The notes below the pieces were generated by a model. The model worked only from the letters and a program-made list of their open reading frames with translations. It had not been told where the DNA came from and made no database searches. From the IMG/VR virus record IMGVR_UViG_3300025168_000577, positions 1 to 26,063 of that record: 26,063 nt of DNA. One strand, 5' to 3'. The translations under genes and the position numbers were made by a program. The stretch's first letter is position 1. Each line of letters starts with the position of its first letter. This document shows, one piece after another, positions 1-6,790 of the stretch. The DNA is from a virus.

Positions 1-33
1 ATTTTGTTATTTGTTTGTTGTTTAATGATAGAC

Positions 34-65
34 CAAATATAAAACAAAGTTTCTAATAAAACAAA
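34..65 (-). promoter_or_regulatory. Leftward Bacteroidota-type promoter
   Basis: On the minus strand TTTG (bases 65-62) is followed after 20 bases by TATATTTG (bases 41-34), an exact fit to the Bacteroidota -33 TTTG and -7 TAnnTTTG elements with normal spacing. It points off the left edge. No leftward gene fits within bases 1-33, so its target lies outside the window or, if the molecule is circular, is the leftward operon at the right edge. Confidence 0.55.
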
Positions 66-99
66 TTAATTTATATTTTTTTTTAAAGTTTATTTTTAT

Positions 100-107
100 T
101 ATCTTTG
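100..107 (+). promoter_or_regulatory. Rightward -7 element of the early promoter
   Basis: TATCTTTG matches the Bacteroidota -7 consensus TAnnTTTG exactly. The expected -33 position lies in a T-run (TTTT rather than TTTG), so that half is weak. Transcription would begin near base 114, which excludes the GTG at 107 as a start and supports the ATG at 137 for the first gene. With the leftward promoter at 34-65 it makes a divergent control region. Confidence 0.5.
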
Positions 108-136
108 TGGCACTATTAATTCCAAAATATTATACT

Positions 137-601
137 ATGGAAAACCAAACAAAAAAAGTCGCTTCTATACAAGGCGCAGGAACGTATGAAGGAAAGCACG
201 GCATCCTTTATTCTTTTGATTATAGTTTCGATGATGAAACTTCTATACGTGCAAACCACAAAACAACCGCACCCCCCTTTAGTGTAGGGGATGAAGTGGA
301 TGTTATTATAAGGGGGTCGCGCGATGGGTTTAGTTGGGGGCAAGTTAAACGCCCTGAAAATCTTGCTTTTTCTTCTAAACCTACAAGCGTAGCAAAATTT
401 CAAGATAGACAAGACATCATCTTAAACGAGTGGTCTATAGGTAGGGCGTTAGAATGGGAGATGAATAAGTCACACCCACACGAAGCCAGTATAAAAGAAG
501 CTATTGCTTTAGCGAAGCAGTTAAAGAAATATGCTTTAGATTTAGATAATATTTCTTTTGAAAAAACTTTAGAAGAAAGTAATACAAATTCAACATTCTA
601 A
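137..601 (+). CDS. OB-fold-like protein, possible ssDNA-binding protein
   Basis: A 154-aa protein, first gene of the rightward early operon. Residues about 8-72 alternate short beta-like stretches (GTYEGKHGILYSFDY, then FSVGDEVDVIIRG and FSWGQVKRP), a pattern like small OB folds that bind single-stranded DNA. The C-terminal half (RQDIILNEWSIGRALEWE onward) looks helical and charged. The ATG at 137 is preferred over the in-frame GTG at 107 because that GTG overlaps the -7 element at 100-107. Its stop shares a base with the next ATG. A role in replication or recombination is inferred from position beside an initiator-like gene and from the fold-like pattern; no catalytic motif is visible, and the exact family is not recognised. 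Confidence 0.6.
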   Translation: MENQTKKVASIQGAGTYEGKHGILYSFDYSFDDETSIRANHKTTAPPFSVGDEVDVIIRGSRDGFSWGQVKRPENLAFSSKPTSVAKFQDRQDIILNEWSIGRALEWEMNKSHPHEASIKEAIALAKQLKKYALDLDNISFEKTLEESNTNSTF

Positions 602-810
602 TGAGGCAGTTTATAAAGAAACATTATGGTTCTCAATTAAGGATGTCTAAAAAGTTAGGCATTACAAATCAGACCATAACAAATTGGATGAAAACAAACC
701 CACGTGGGATGCTTAAATACCTCCCCGAAATAGTGTCCTCAGCAGATACTACCGAACGCGAAGTGGTTTGGGAAGTTATGTTTCACGAAAAAGAAATGTG
801 TCGTGATTGA
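601..810 (+). CDS. Small helix-turn-helix DNA-binding protein
   Basis: A 69-aa protein. Residues about 10-40 (QLRMSKKLGITNQTITNWM) form a clear Cro/XRE-like helix-turn-helix, with the recognition helix around TNQTITNW and a following NPRGMLKYLPEI segment. The ATG shares one base with the stop of the preceding gene, so translation is probably coupled. The small size and early position suggest a Cro-like regulator or accessory replication protein. No C-terminal oligomerisation domain or protease site is visible, so it is not a full CI-type repressor. The DNA target is unknown. Confidence 0.7.
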   Translation: MRQFIKKHYGSQLRMSKKLGITNQTITNWMKTNPRGMLKYLPEIVSSADTTEREVVWEVMFHEKEMCRD

Positions 811-1492
811 GTACTTTTGCTTCTCTAAAGAAGATGCAGAACAATACGGAGTGGATGGGGCAGTAATGCTTCACCATATCCGCTATTGGGTAGCTAAGAA
901 CGAAGCCAACGAAAACAACTACCACGAAGACAAGTACTGGACTTATAACAGCACAAAAGCCTTTGCTCAGTTGTTTCCCTTTTGGTCAGCTCGAAAAGTT
1001 GGTAGGGTTTTAAATAAGTTGGAAGAAGAAGGTGCAATATTATCGGGTAATTTTAACGGCAAAAGATATGACCGCACTAAGTGGTTTACTTTGGTAAATG
1101 CAATTACCGAAACGGGTAACATCCATTTGACAAAAACGGTAAATGCATATACCGAAATTGTCGAACCTATACCAAAACACAACCAAAGTACTACTCAGAA
1201 TACACCCATAAAGGTAATTTTGCCATTTGAAGGGGGTAAATTTGCGGAAGCCTGGCAGATGTGGAAGCAATACAAAAAGGTAGAAAAAGGTTTTATGTAC
1301 AAATCTTCAATATCTGAACAAGCAGCCTTATTAAATTTACAAAAAATATCTAACCAAAATGAACAACAAGCAATCGAAATCATCCACAATGCCATCGCAC
1401 AAGGGTGGTCAGGACTTTATGCAGATAAAAAAGCTAAAGGAAAAAAAGGATTTGATAAAGACAAGTATCTCGCGCATCTCGACACGCTTTGA
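803..1492 (+). CDS. DnaD/replisome-organiser-like replication protein
   Basis: A 229-aa protein starting at GTG, overlapping the preceding stop by 8 nt. Residues about 1-100 look like the winged-helix N-terminal domain of phage replisome organisers: FCFSKEDAEQYGVDGAVMLH, then KYWTYNSTKAFAQLFPFW, then RVLNKLEEEGAILSG. After a polar linker (about 105-140), a helical C-terminal region (FAEAWQMWKQYKKVEKG and ALLNLQKISNQNEQQAIEII) resembles the C-terminal region of DnaD/DnaT-type helicase loaders. It probably binds the phage origin and recruits the host helicase, since no helicase or polymerase gene was found. The family assignment is by pattern, not alignment. Confidence 0.68.
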   Translation: MIEYFCFSKEDAEQYGVDGAVMLHHIRYWVAKNEANENNYHEDKYWTYNSTKAFAQLFPFWSARKVGRVLNKLEEEGAILSGNFNGKRYDRTKWFTLVNAITETGNIHLTKTVNAYTEIVEPIPKHNQSTTQNTPIKVILPFEGGKFAEAWQMWKQYKKVEKGFMYKSSISEQAALLNLQKISNQNEQQAIEIIHNAIAQGWSGLYADKKAKGKKGFDKDKYLAHLDTL

Positions 1493-1976
1493 ATTAACCC
1501 CTGCTCAGGCGTGGGAATATGGAAGCAATGTAAGGGAGGCGTTTAAGTACGAACCTAAGATGGTTCACGTTTCCCTTATGGCTATTTTAAAGGATGCGGT
1601 AGATTACTTAGATTTTAACAAGTCCTTCCGACATGAAGGGGATTACATCGAAGCTATCGACTATCTCATTAAAGAGTTTCCAGTAATGAAGATAGAAGAA
1701 TGGAAGATTATCTGCATAAATTTAAAAGCGGGTAAATACGGTAAGATGTACGAACGTTTAAAGCTACCCGAACTTATTGAGATATTCCAACAATACGAAG
1801 GTGAACGTGCTGAAATGCGAGAGAAACAAATGCGAAGGGATAAGGACGTACCACCATTACCGAGTATAGATCCCGAACTTTTAAAGCGGTTATCTAAAGA
1901 CCTGGCTTTACCTGAACCCGACACCGATGCAAAAGGACGTTGGGAGTTTATACCACACCCAAACACCCCCGAATGA
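1419..1976 (+). CDS. Conserved phage protein of unknown function
   Basis: A 185-aa protein in the replication cluster. The core (FELTPAQAWEYGSNVREAF, then VHVSLMAILKDAVDYLDF, then KIEEWKIICINLKAGKYGK) is helical and resembles a recurring Bacteroidota phage family; I cannot name a function. The last 40 residues are charged and proline-rich. The start is uncertain: an open frame extends to 1359 inside the preceding gene, the ATG at 1419 gives a 74-nt overlap, and a TTG at 1452 a shorter one. The stop overlaps the methyltransferase ATG (ATGA at 1973-1976). A replication accessory role is a guess from the neighbours only. Confidence 0.6.
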   Translation: MQIKKLKEKKDLIKTSISRISTRFELTPAQAWEYGSNVREAFKYEPKMVHVSLMAILKDAVDYLDFNKSFRHEGDYIEAIDYLIKEFPVMKIEEWKIICINLKAGKYGKMYERLKLPELIEIFQQYEGERAEMREKQMRRDKDVPPLPSIDPELLKRLSKDLALPEPDTDAKGRWEFIPHPNTPE

Positions 1977-2629
1977 TAAACTTAACGAATGAAGACAACA
2001 TGGAGTTAATGAAACGCTATCCTGACAACTACTTTGAACTTGCTATTGTAGATCCTCCATACGGTTTAGGTAAGGTTAATTTTTCCACAAAGAAAACTCA
2101 CAAAGAAAAAAAATGGAATGATGAAATCCCTTCTCCTGAATACTTTAAAGAATTGTTGAGGGTTAGTAAGAATCAAATAATTTGGGGGTGCAACTACTAC
2201 AATAATAATATTGAATCTAAAGGAAGAATCGTTTTTGACAAGAAGATACCAAATCACGGGATGCAAAATTTTAGTGATTGCGACTTAGCAAGTCAATCTT
2301 TTACAAATACTATTAAATTATTTAAAAGTGAATGGAGGGGGAATGTTCAAAATGGTAGAATGAATATTAAAAACGAAGAAGATATTAAAAACGGAATGGA
2401 GAAAAGAATACACCCAACACAAAAACCCGTTAAGCTCTATGAGTGGTTATTAATGAACTACGCAAAAGAGGGTGATAAAGTACTTGACACTCATTTGGGT
2501 AGTGGCTCAATAGCTATTGCCTGTCATAACTTAGGCTTTGACTTGGTGGGTTGTGAATTAGATAATGAGTATTATGACGCAGCCTGTAAGCGATTGAAAA
2601 TCCATCAAGCACAACTGACAATGTTTTAG
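1973..2629 (+). CDS. DNA adenine N6-methyltransferase (beta-class order)
   Basis: A 218-aa protein that probably transfers methyl from S-adenosylmethionine to adenine in DNA. The catalytic motif DPPYGL is at residues 27-32. The SAM-binding motif (DTHLGSGS, normally FxGxG) is near residue 171, after HPTQKPVKLYEW near 147. Catalytic motif before SAM motif is the beta-class order. The SAM loop starts THLGSGS instead of the usual F-x-G-x-G, keeping the glycines but not the phenylalanine. The target-recognition region (about 60-140) is short. Start ATG overlaps the preceding stop (ATGA). No restriction enzyme lies nearby, so it is an orphan, probably protecting phage DNA from host restriction. The recognised sequence cannot be read off. 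Confidence 0.88.
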   Translation: MINLTNEDNMELMKRYPDNYFELAIVDPPYGLGKVNFSTKKTHKEKKWNDEIPSPEYFKELLRVSKNQIIWGCNYYNNNIESKGRIVFDKKIPNHGMQNFSDCDLASQSFTNTIKLFKSEWRGNVQNGRMNIKNEEDIKNGMEKRIHPTQKPVKLYEWLLMNYAKEGDKVLDTHLGSGSIAIACHNLGFDLVGCELDNEYYDAACKRLKIHQAQLTMF

Positions 2630-2666
2630 TATTTGGTAGATTAATTTTATTGTCGTAAATAGCGGA

Positions 2667-2801
2667 ATGGCTGCAACGTTTTTTATTTCCGTTATAGTAA
2701 TTTCTTTTTTTGACATAGGGGTAGAGTATTTCGTGAACTCACAAATACGAGTGTACCCGATTATGTCTATTGTCTTTTGTCTTTTAGGTATGTTTCTATG
2801 A
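2667..2801 (+). CDS. Hidden 44-aa hydrophobic membrane peptide
   Basis: A short frame in the apparent gap between the methyltransferase and the NinG-like gene. The product begins MAATFFISVIVISFFDIG and ends with PIMSIVFCLLGMFL: two hydrophobic stretches (about residues 3-16 and 31-44) around a short polar middle containing NSQIR. Its TGA overlaps the ATG at 2798 (ATGA), the same coupling used by many genes here, which supports it as a real gene and fixes the start of the next one. The function is unknown; a small inner-membrane protein is inferred. No signal-peptidase or lipobox motif is seen. Confidence 0.5.
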   Translation: MAATFFISVIVISFFDIGVEYFVNSQIRVYPIMSIVFCLLGMFL

Positions 2802-3184
2802 AGCGAAGCACCTTAGTAAAGAAGCTCGATAAGATATTCAGTATATGGGTTAGGTCTAAAGACGCAGACCACGCAGGGATGGTCGATTGTTTTACGTGTG
2901 GAGTGACTAAGAATTGGAAGTACGAAATAGACGCAGGGCATTTTCAATCGCGTGGAAAGTACGCAACCCGATGGGAACCCTTAAATGTAAAGCCCCAGTG
3001 TAAACGGTGCAACGGATTTAGAGGGGGTGAGCAGTATCGATTTGCCCGAAACTTAGATACCTTATATGGTGATGGAACTGCCGAATGGTTAGAGTTTGAA
3101 AGCAACCAATCCGCACGATTTACGAACGATGAGTTGTTAGTAAAAATTAAACACTATACTGAGTTAGTGAAATCTTTGAAATAG
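2798..3184 (+). CDS. ninG: NinG/Rap-like recombination nuclease
   Basis: A 128-aa protein resembling lambda NinG (Rap), a structure-specific endonuclease acting on recombination intermediates. The zinc/HNH-like residues are visible: CFTCG (C31, C34), DAGHFQSRGKYATRW (H48), and QCKRCNGFRGG (C68, C71), the arrangement seen in this family. It is shorter than lambda Rap (about 200 aa) and lacks its N-terminal part. The ATG at 2798 is chosen over an in-frame TTG at 2777 because it couples by ATGA to the 44-aa gene upstream. Processing of branched replication or recombination DNA is inferred. No other lambda nin-region genes are nearby. Confidence 0.85.
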   Translation: MKRSTLVKKLDKIFSIWVRSKDADHAGMVDCFTCGVTKNWKYEIDAGHFQSRGKYATRWEPLNVKPQCKRCNGFRGGEQYRFARNLDTLYGDGTAEWLEFESNQSARFTNDELLVKIKHYTELVKSLK

Positions 3185-3194
3185 ATTCCGCAAA

Positions 3195-3206
3195 TACGTT
3201 CTTACC
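3195..3206 (+). promoter_or_regulatory. Candidate phage promoter/start motif, copy 1
   Basis: TACGTTCTTACC ends 3 nt before the ATG at 3210 of the sigma-like gene. It matches TACATTTTTACC before the ATG at 15269 in 10 of 12 bases, and resembles the element before 18541. The start TAnnTT resembles a host -7 box. Whether it acts in transcription or translation is unknown. Confidence 0.3.
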
Positions 3207-3209
3207 TAT

Positions 3210-3752
3210 ATGATTCAAAGGTACATACGCGATAACTATGATTCTATCCTTGAGATAGCTAAAGTAATCACGAAAGGAAGGAAGCCCGACTACGAAGATT
3301 TAGCGCATGAGATTATGGTAATCTTATTAACGGGCAACCGTGAGAAGATGAATAGTTTAGTAAAGAATAAAAAGATAAAATTTTACATAGTTCGTGCAAC
3401 CATAAACCAGTACCGCAGTTCTTCAAGCCGATACTTTAAGAAGTACCGAAAAGAAACTACCGCAATACGCAAACAAACATCTTCACTTACGGAACACCTA
3501 ACGCACTTAAAGAATTTAGATTTAACATATAGTAAAAACCACAACGAAGAAGTGTTACAATTTATAGACGAGAAGTTAAACGATGTGGAGTGGTTCGAGA
3601 AGAATTGCTTTGCGATTTATTACGGTGATGAATTAACTTTAGATTCTATGAGTGAACTAACTGGAATAAGTCGCAACACTTTATACCGTGCGATCCGTGA
3701 CACAAGAAACTACATACAAGATGAAATCGAAAGCTCAAGGTTTAGGCGATAA
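3210..3752 (+). CDS. Sigma-70-like transcription factor
   Basis: A 180-aa protein with the layout of a small group IV sigma factor. Residues about 20-80 (KPDYEDLAHEIMVILL and IKFYIVRATINQYRSSSSRYFKK) resemble sigma region 2, which binds core RNA polymerase and the -10 element. Residues about 135-175 (YGDELTLDSMSELTGISRNT, then LYRAIRDTRNYIQ) form a region 4-like helix-turn-helix. Such proteins in phages may redirect host polymerase to middle or late promoters; that is inferred here. The C-terminus overlaps the next gene by 32 nt. A motif (TACGTTCTTACC) just before its own start recurs before 15269. It could instead be a DNA-binding regulator that does not contact polymerase. Confidence 0.62.
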   Translation: MIQRYIRDNYDSILEIAKVITKGRKPDYEDLAHEIMVILLTGNREKMNSLVKNKKIKFYIVRATINQYRSSSSRYFKKYRKETTAIRKQTSSLTEHLTHLKNLDLTYSKNHNEEVLQFIDEKLNDVEWFEKNCFAIYYGDELTLDSMSELTGISRNTLYRAIRDTRNYIQDEIESSRFRR

Positions 3753-4086
3753 AGTTGCAGCCGTAACAAAGGCAACAGGAATAGAGAAGATTGTAAAAAC
3801 CTTCTTTGGAGATGACTGCGGTTGTGATGAAAGGCGTGAACGGTTAAATTTGATGTTCCGCCGACCCGTAAAAATGATGGATTCGGCTCAAAGGAAATTT
3901 TTTGAAGAAGAAATAATGACACGCTACAAAAGTGGTCAAAACTTAACCAAGCATATCGGGGATGAGTTCTACAAATTATATGAAGAATTATTGAGTAAGA
4001 AGAAAAAAAGAACCACTTGTACTTCATGCAATAAAAATATGTATATTGAACTTTTAAAAATCTATGAATCAAGTTGCGATGAATAA
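3721..4086 (+). CDS. Conserved phage protein with Cys motifs, unknown function
   Basis: A 121-aa protein. The N-terminus (KAQGLGDKVAAVTKATGIEK, then IVKTFFGDDCGCDERRERLN) resembles a recurring Bacteroidota phage family with a C-G-C motif and a helical N-terminus. Near the C-terminus a CTSCNKN motif and a final Cys suggest a small metal site, but the four-cysteine pattern is not complete enough to call a zinc finger. I chose the ATG at 3721 over an upstream in-frame ATG at 3688, because homolog-like sequence begins at KSKAQGLGD. It overlaps the sigma-like gene by 32 nt and the next by 23 nt. I do not recognise a function. Confidence 0.65.
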   Translation: MKSKAQGLGDKVAAVTKATGIEKIVKTFFGDDCGCDERRERLNLMFRRPVKMMDSAQRKFFEEEIMTRYKSGQNLTKHIGDEFYKLYEELLSKKKKRTTCTSCNKNMYIELLKIYESSCDE

Positions 4087-4414
4087 TGTATATGAATGGA
4101 TGTTGGAAAAGGAAACCCCTGCCATAAAAATCAAATCCCCAAAGGTTAAAGCTTTAATCTATTGTCAAGAATCGGTTGAGAAAATCGGATGTACGTGGGA
4201 AGAAATAAAATCTAAAGACCGTAAAAGAAGGTTATCCGATGCGCGAAAGTGTGTTACAAAATACTTAATAGCTCACGGGTGGACTACGGAAGCAGCAGGG
4301 GAACAAATGAACCGTCATTATTCTACGGTGGTGTATCAAAAACAAAAGTGCAAAACGCTACTGGAATACGATGCAGACTTTCGTCATACGTGGCAAGAAT
4401 TTACAAGGGTATGA
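4064..4414 (+). CDS. Free-standing DnaA domain IV-like DNA-binding protein
   Basis: A 116-aa protein. Residues about 45-100 resemble the C-terminal DNA-binding domain (domain IV) of the replication initiator DnaA. WEEIKSKDRKRRLSDARK matches the basic helix before the helix-turn-helix; HGWTTEAAGEQMNRHYSTVV matches the recognition segment, with RHYSTVV in place of the DnaA GRDHTTV signature. The AAA+ ATPase domain is absent. It may bind DnaA-box-like sites, either to start phage replication or to interfere with host DnaA; both are inferred. An alternative start is the ATG at 4079. The stop overlaps the next ATG (ATGA at 4411-4414). Confidence 0.65.
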   Translation: MNQVAMNNVYEWMLEKETPAIKIKSPKVKALIYCQESVEKIGCTWEEIKSKDRKRRLSDARKCVTKYLIAHGWTTEAAGEQMNRHYSTVVYQKQKCKTLLEYDADFRHTWQEFTRV

Positions 4415-4641
4415 GTAATAGAAAAGATATGCGCGAAGCAAAGAAGCATCTAACCAATGCGCAAGACTACCTAATTTTTACGGTAGTAAAAGATAAGATA
4501 TTTGTGGACTATCAAAACAATTCGTCTTTAAATATCATAGGGGATTTAGCTGTAGCAAATAAAGACTTCGCTAACTACCTGGAAGAAGTTTTACGTGCCA
4601 TTAAAAACCAAGAAGATGAAGACGCAAAAGGTTCAGATTGA
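4411..4641 (+). CDS. Small hypothetical protein
   Basis: A 76-aa protein, MSNRKDMREAKKHLTNAQDY at the start, then a predicted beta/helical middle and an acidic end (NQEDEDAKGSD). The ATG overlaps the preceding stop as ATGA, so this start is preferred although the frame is open upstream to 4249. It overlaps the ParB-like gene by 26 nt. No motif is recognised. Confidence 0.6.
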   Translation: MSNRKDMREAKKHLTNAQDYLIFTVVKDKIFVDYQNNSSLNIIGDLAVANKDFANYLEEVLRAIKNQEDEDAKGSD

Positions 4642-5149
4642 AACCATAAAATTAGATCCAAGCAACCCACGTTCTATAACGAAGGAAGCCTTTGAAAGTC
4701 TAAAGCAAAGCATAACGGACTTTCCCGAAATGCAATCGGTTAAACCTTTGGTGGTAGCGGATGGATATGCCCTTGCAGGTAATATGCGTTTACTGGCATA
4801 CAAAGATTTAGGATACCGTGAGCTTCACGTTTTAGACGTTTCGGAATGGTCACAAGCGAAGCGCGATGAGTTTATGATTAAAGACAACACGCACTACGGA
4901 ACGTGGGATTACGATGCCTTAGCAAACGAATGGGATAACTTACCCCTTACGGATTGGGGTTTAGATGTATGGGAACCTGAAGTAGAAGAATTAAAAGAAG
5001 AAGCACCCCCCACTTTTTTAAGGGGAATTAATATCGACTTTATTATGGAAGATTATGATGTTGCTAAAGAGCTTTTAGAATCGTTAAAGAAATCAGATAT
5101 TTACATTGGCGCGATAGTATTAGAGGCACTAAGAAAGCAGTTTAAATAA
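4616..5149 (+). CDS. ParB-like nuclease/CTPase-fold domain protein
   Basis: A 177-aa protein. Residues about 1-95 match the N-terminal ParB/Srx fold: IKLDPSNPRSITKEAFESLK, then KPLVVADGYALAGNMRLLAY and KDLGYRELHVLDV. The GNMRLLA segment stands where ParB proteins have G-x-R-R-x-x-A. The following segment (RDEFMIKDNTHYGTWDYDAL) is typical of phage ParB-like proteins beside terminase genes. No ParA partner or partition site is seen, so plasmid-type segregation is unlikely. In phages such domains are often linked to methyltransferases or packaging, but the role is unproven. The C-terminal 45 residues are family-specific. The start overlaps the preceding gene by 26 nt. Confidence 0.72.
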   Translation: MKTQKVQIETIKLDPSNPRSITKEAFESLKQSITDFPEMQSVKPLVVADGYALAGNMRLLAYKDLGYRELHVLDVSEWSQAKRDEFMIKDNTHYGTWDYDALANEWDNLPLTDWGLDVWEPEVEELKEEAPPTFLRGINIDFIMEDYDVAKELLESLKKSDIYIGAIVLEALRKQFK

Positions 5150-5155
5150 TCACAA

Positions 5156-5479
5156 ATGTCACATAATAAAAAAGATTTTTTAGATGCACTTGAGCGATCC
5201 CTTGGCGTAGTAACTACCGCAGCGAAGGTGTGCAATATAGATAGACGAACTCACTACCGATGGTTGGAAGAAGATGCCGAATATAAAGAGGCGGTAAACG
5301 ACATACAAGAAAGCGCGATAGACTTTGCAGAGAGTTCACTACATCAACAAATAAAAGACAAGATACCAAGCAGCACAATCTTCTACTTAAAAACGAAGGG
5401 CAAGAATAGGGGGTATGTAGAGAAACAACAAATAGAGATAAACGAACCAAAACCTTTTAAGTGGTTTGATGATGAATGA
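5156..5479 (+). CDS. terS: Terminase small subunit
   Basis: A 107-aa protein that would recognise phage DNA and load the large subunit for packaging. Residues about 6-45 form a helix-turn-helix of the terminase small subunit type: DFLDALERSLGVVTTAAKVC followed by NIDRRTHYRWLEEDAEY. The central helices (AIDFAESSLHQQIKDK, then STIFYLKTKGKNRGYVEKQQ) match the oligomerisation region of the family. Its length is normal. It precedes the large subunit with one small gene between them. Phage small terminases often bind near their own gene; no clear repeated site was seen inside it. Confidence 0.82.
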   Translation: MSHNKKDFLDALERSLGVVTTAAKVCNIDRRTHYRWLEEDAEYKEAVNDIQESAIDFAESSLHQQIKDKIPSSTIFYLKTKGKNRGYVEKQQIEINEPKPFKWFDDE

Positions 5480-5639
5480 ATACGACACCGAACCTGACCA
5501 AGACAAAGAACCATACAAATGGTTTGCTTATTGGTTTTATAGGTTAAACCCTGATAGACATAGTTCATATTGGAACGTTCCACCTGCTACGGAAGAAGAC
5601 CGTAAAAAAATAGCTTTTATACGAGTTAAAACGGATTGA
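5469..5639 (+). CDS. Small hypothetical protein between terminase genes
   Basis: A 56-aa frame, MMNEYDTEPDQDKEPYKWFA at the start, rich in Trp, Tyr and Phe (YKWFAYWFYRLN). It overlaps the small terminase by 11 nt and its TGA overlaps the TTG start of the large subunit (ATTGA), so it fills the gap between two packaging genes exactly. That placement and uninterrupted reading support it as real. It might be a packaging accessory factor; no motif is recognised. Confidence 0.55.
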   Translation: MMNEYDTEPDQDKEPYKWFAYWFYRLNPDRHSSYWNVPPATEEDRKKIAFIRVKTD

Positions 5640-6790
5640 AGCAACCGACTACATATTACCAAGCTAAGAAGTCAAAGGCTAAAATACAAGTCCATCAAGG
5701 GGGTTCGCGTAGCGGAAAGACCTTCTCACTTTGCCAGGTTTTAATACAGCTTTGTTTTAGGAATAGAAATGCAGGTATTGTCATAACGATAGTACGCAAA
5801 ACTTTTCCTGCTTTACGCTCATCAGTTATGCGTGACTTTATGCAGATACTTACCGAAGGGGGTAACTACTACGAAGAACACCACAACAAAAGCAACGCGA
5901 CCTATAACCTATTTGGAAACCTAATCGAGTTTATCAGCACCGACCAACCCCAAAAACTAAGAGGACGTAAAAGAGATATTCTATACGTCAACGAGGCTAA
6001 CGAAATAACGTTGGAGGATTGGAGGCAGTTGCTACTTAGAACAACGGGTAGGATATTTATAGATTACAACCCTTCGGACGAGCATCATTGGATCTATGAC
6101 CATATCTTAGAACGCGAAGACGTGGACTTCTTTCAAACCACATACTTAGATAACCCCTTTTTAGAACAATCCGTTATAGACGAGATAGAACGCTTCAAAG
6201 AAACGGACGAAAACTTTTGGCGTATCTACGGACTTGGGGAAAGGGGGGTTAATGTGTCGGCTATATTCCCACAATGGCAAGTCGCTGATGCTATCCCTGA
6301 ACGTGCTAAGCTCGTAGCGTATGGATGTGACTGGGGGTTTACTAACGACCCAACGGCAATCGTTTCGGTATGGCGTGAGGACTATTCCCTATACATTCAA
6401 GAACACCTATACAAGACGGGATTAACGAACCGAGATATTAGTTTGGAGTTAGATAAATTATACTTAGATAGAACGCCAATCATTTGCGATAGTGCTGAAC
6501 CTAAATCTATCGAAGAACTACACCGTTTAGGCCATAACGTTAAGCCGTCTAAGAAAGGTCCTGATTCAATTCGGTTAGGTATTGACATAATGAAACGCCA
6601 CAAGCTATTCGTCTTGAAGGATTCCTTAAACGCACAAAAGGAGTTCCGCAATTACCGATGGGAGGTAGACCGTAACGGGGTACAACTAAATAAACCTATA
6701 GACCACACGAACCATATTATCGATGCAGTCAGGTACGTATGTATCAACCGCATCGGAACTTCTTACTCAGGCAAATATTACATTTCGTGA
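5636..6790 (+). CDS. terL: Terminase large subunit (packaging ATPase-nuclease)
   Basis: A 384-aa motor that pumps DNA into the prohead and cuts it. The Walker A motif GGSRSGKT is at residues 22-29. Walker B is DILYVNEAN at 114-122, with catalytic Glu120. The C-terminal nuclease has the expected acidic residues in YGCDWGFTNDPTA, IICDSAEP and NHIIDAVRY. At 384 aa it is slightly short for the family (about 400-450) but has both domains. It starts with TTG at 5636, overlapping the stop of the 56-aa gene; no ATG lies upstream of the Walker A in this frame. It resembles XtmB-type terminases of headful-packaging phages, which fits the suspicion of a permuted genome. Confidence 0.93.
   Translation: MKQPTTYYQAKKSKAKIQVHQGGSRSGKTFSLCQVLIQLCFRNRNAGIVITIVRKTFPALRSSVMRDFMQILTEGGNYYEEHHNKSNATYNLFGNLIEFISTDQPQKLRGRKRDILYVNEANEITLEDWRQLLLRTTGRIFIDYNPSDEHHWIYDHILEREDVDFFQTTYLDNPFLEQSVIDEIERFKETDENFWRIYGLGERGVNVSAIFPQWQVADAIPERAKLVAYGCDWGFTNDPTAIVSVWREDYSLYIQEHLYKTGLTNRDISLELDKLYLDRTPIICDSAEPKSIEELHRLGHNVKPSKKGPDSIRLGIDIMKRHKLFVLKDSLNAQKEFRNYRWEVDRNGVQLNKPIDHTNHIIDAVRYVCINRIGTSYSGKYYIS

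Noticed and set aside
107-136. GTG at 107 as the start of the first gene
   Set aside because: The G of this codon is the last base of the -7 element TATCTTTG, so the transcript would begin downstream of it; ATG 137 is used instead.
2743-2766. CAAATACG...TACCC...ATG resembling the TTACC start motif
   Set aside because: It falls within the 44-aa coding frame and lacks the TTYTTACC core, so the likeness is probably chance.
4616-5149. A ParAB-type partition system (phage-plasmid)
   Set aside because: Only a ParB-like N-terminal domain is present; there is no ParA ATPase or centromere-like repeat, and the gene sits in a packaging context.
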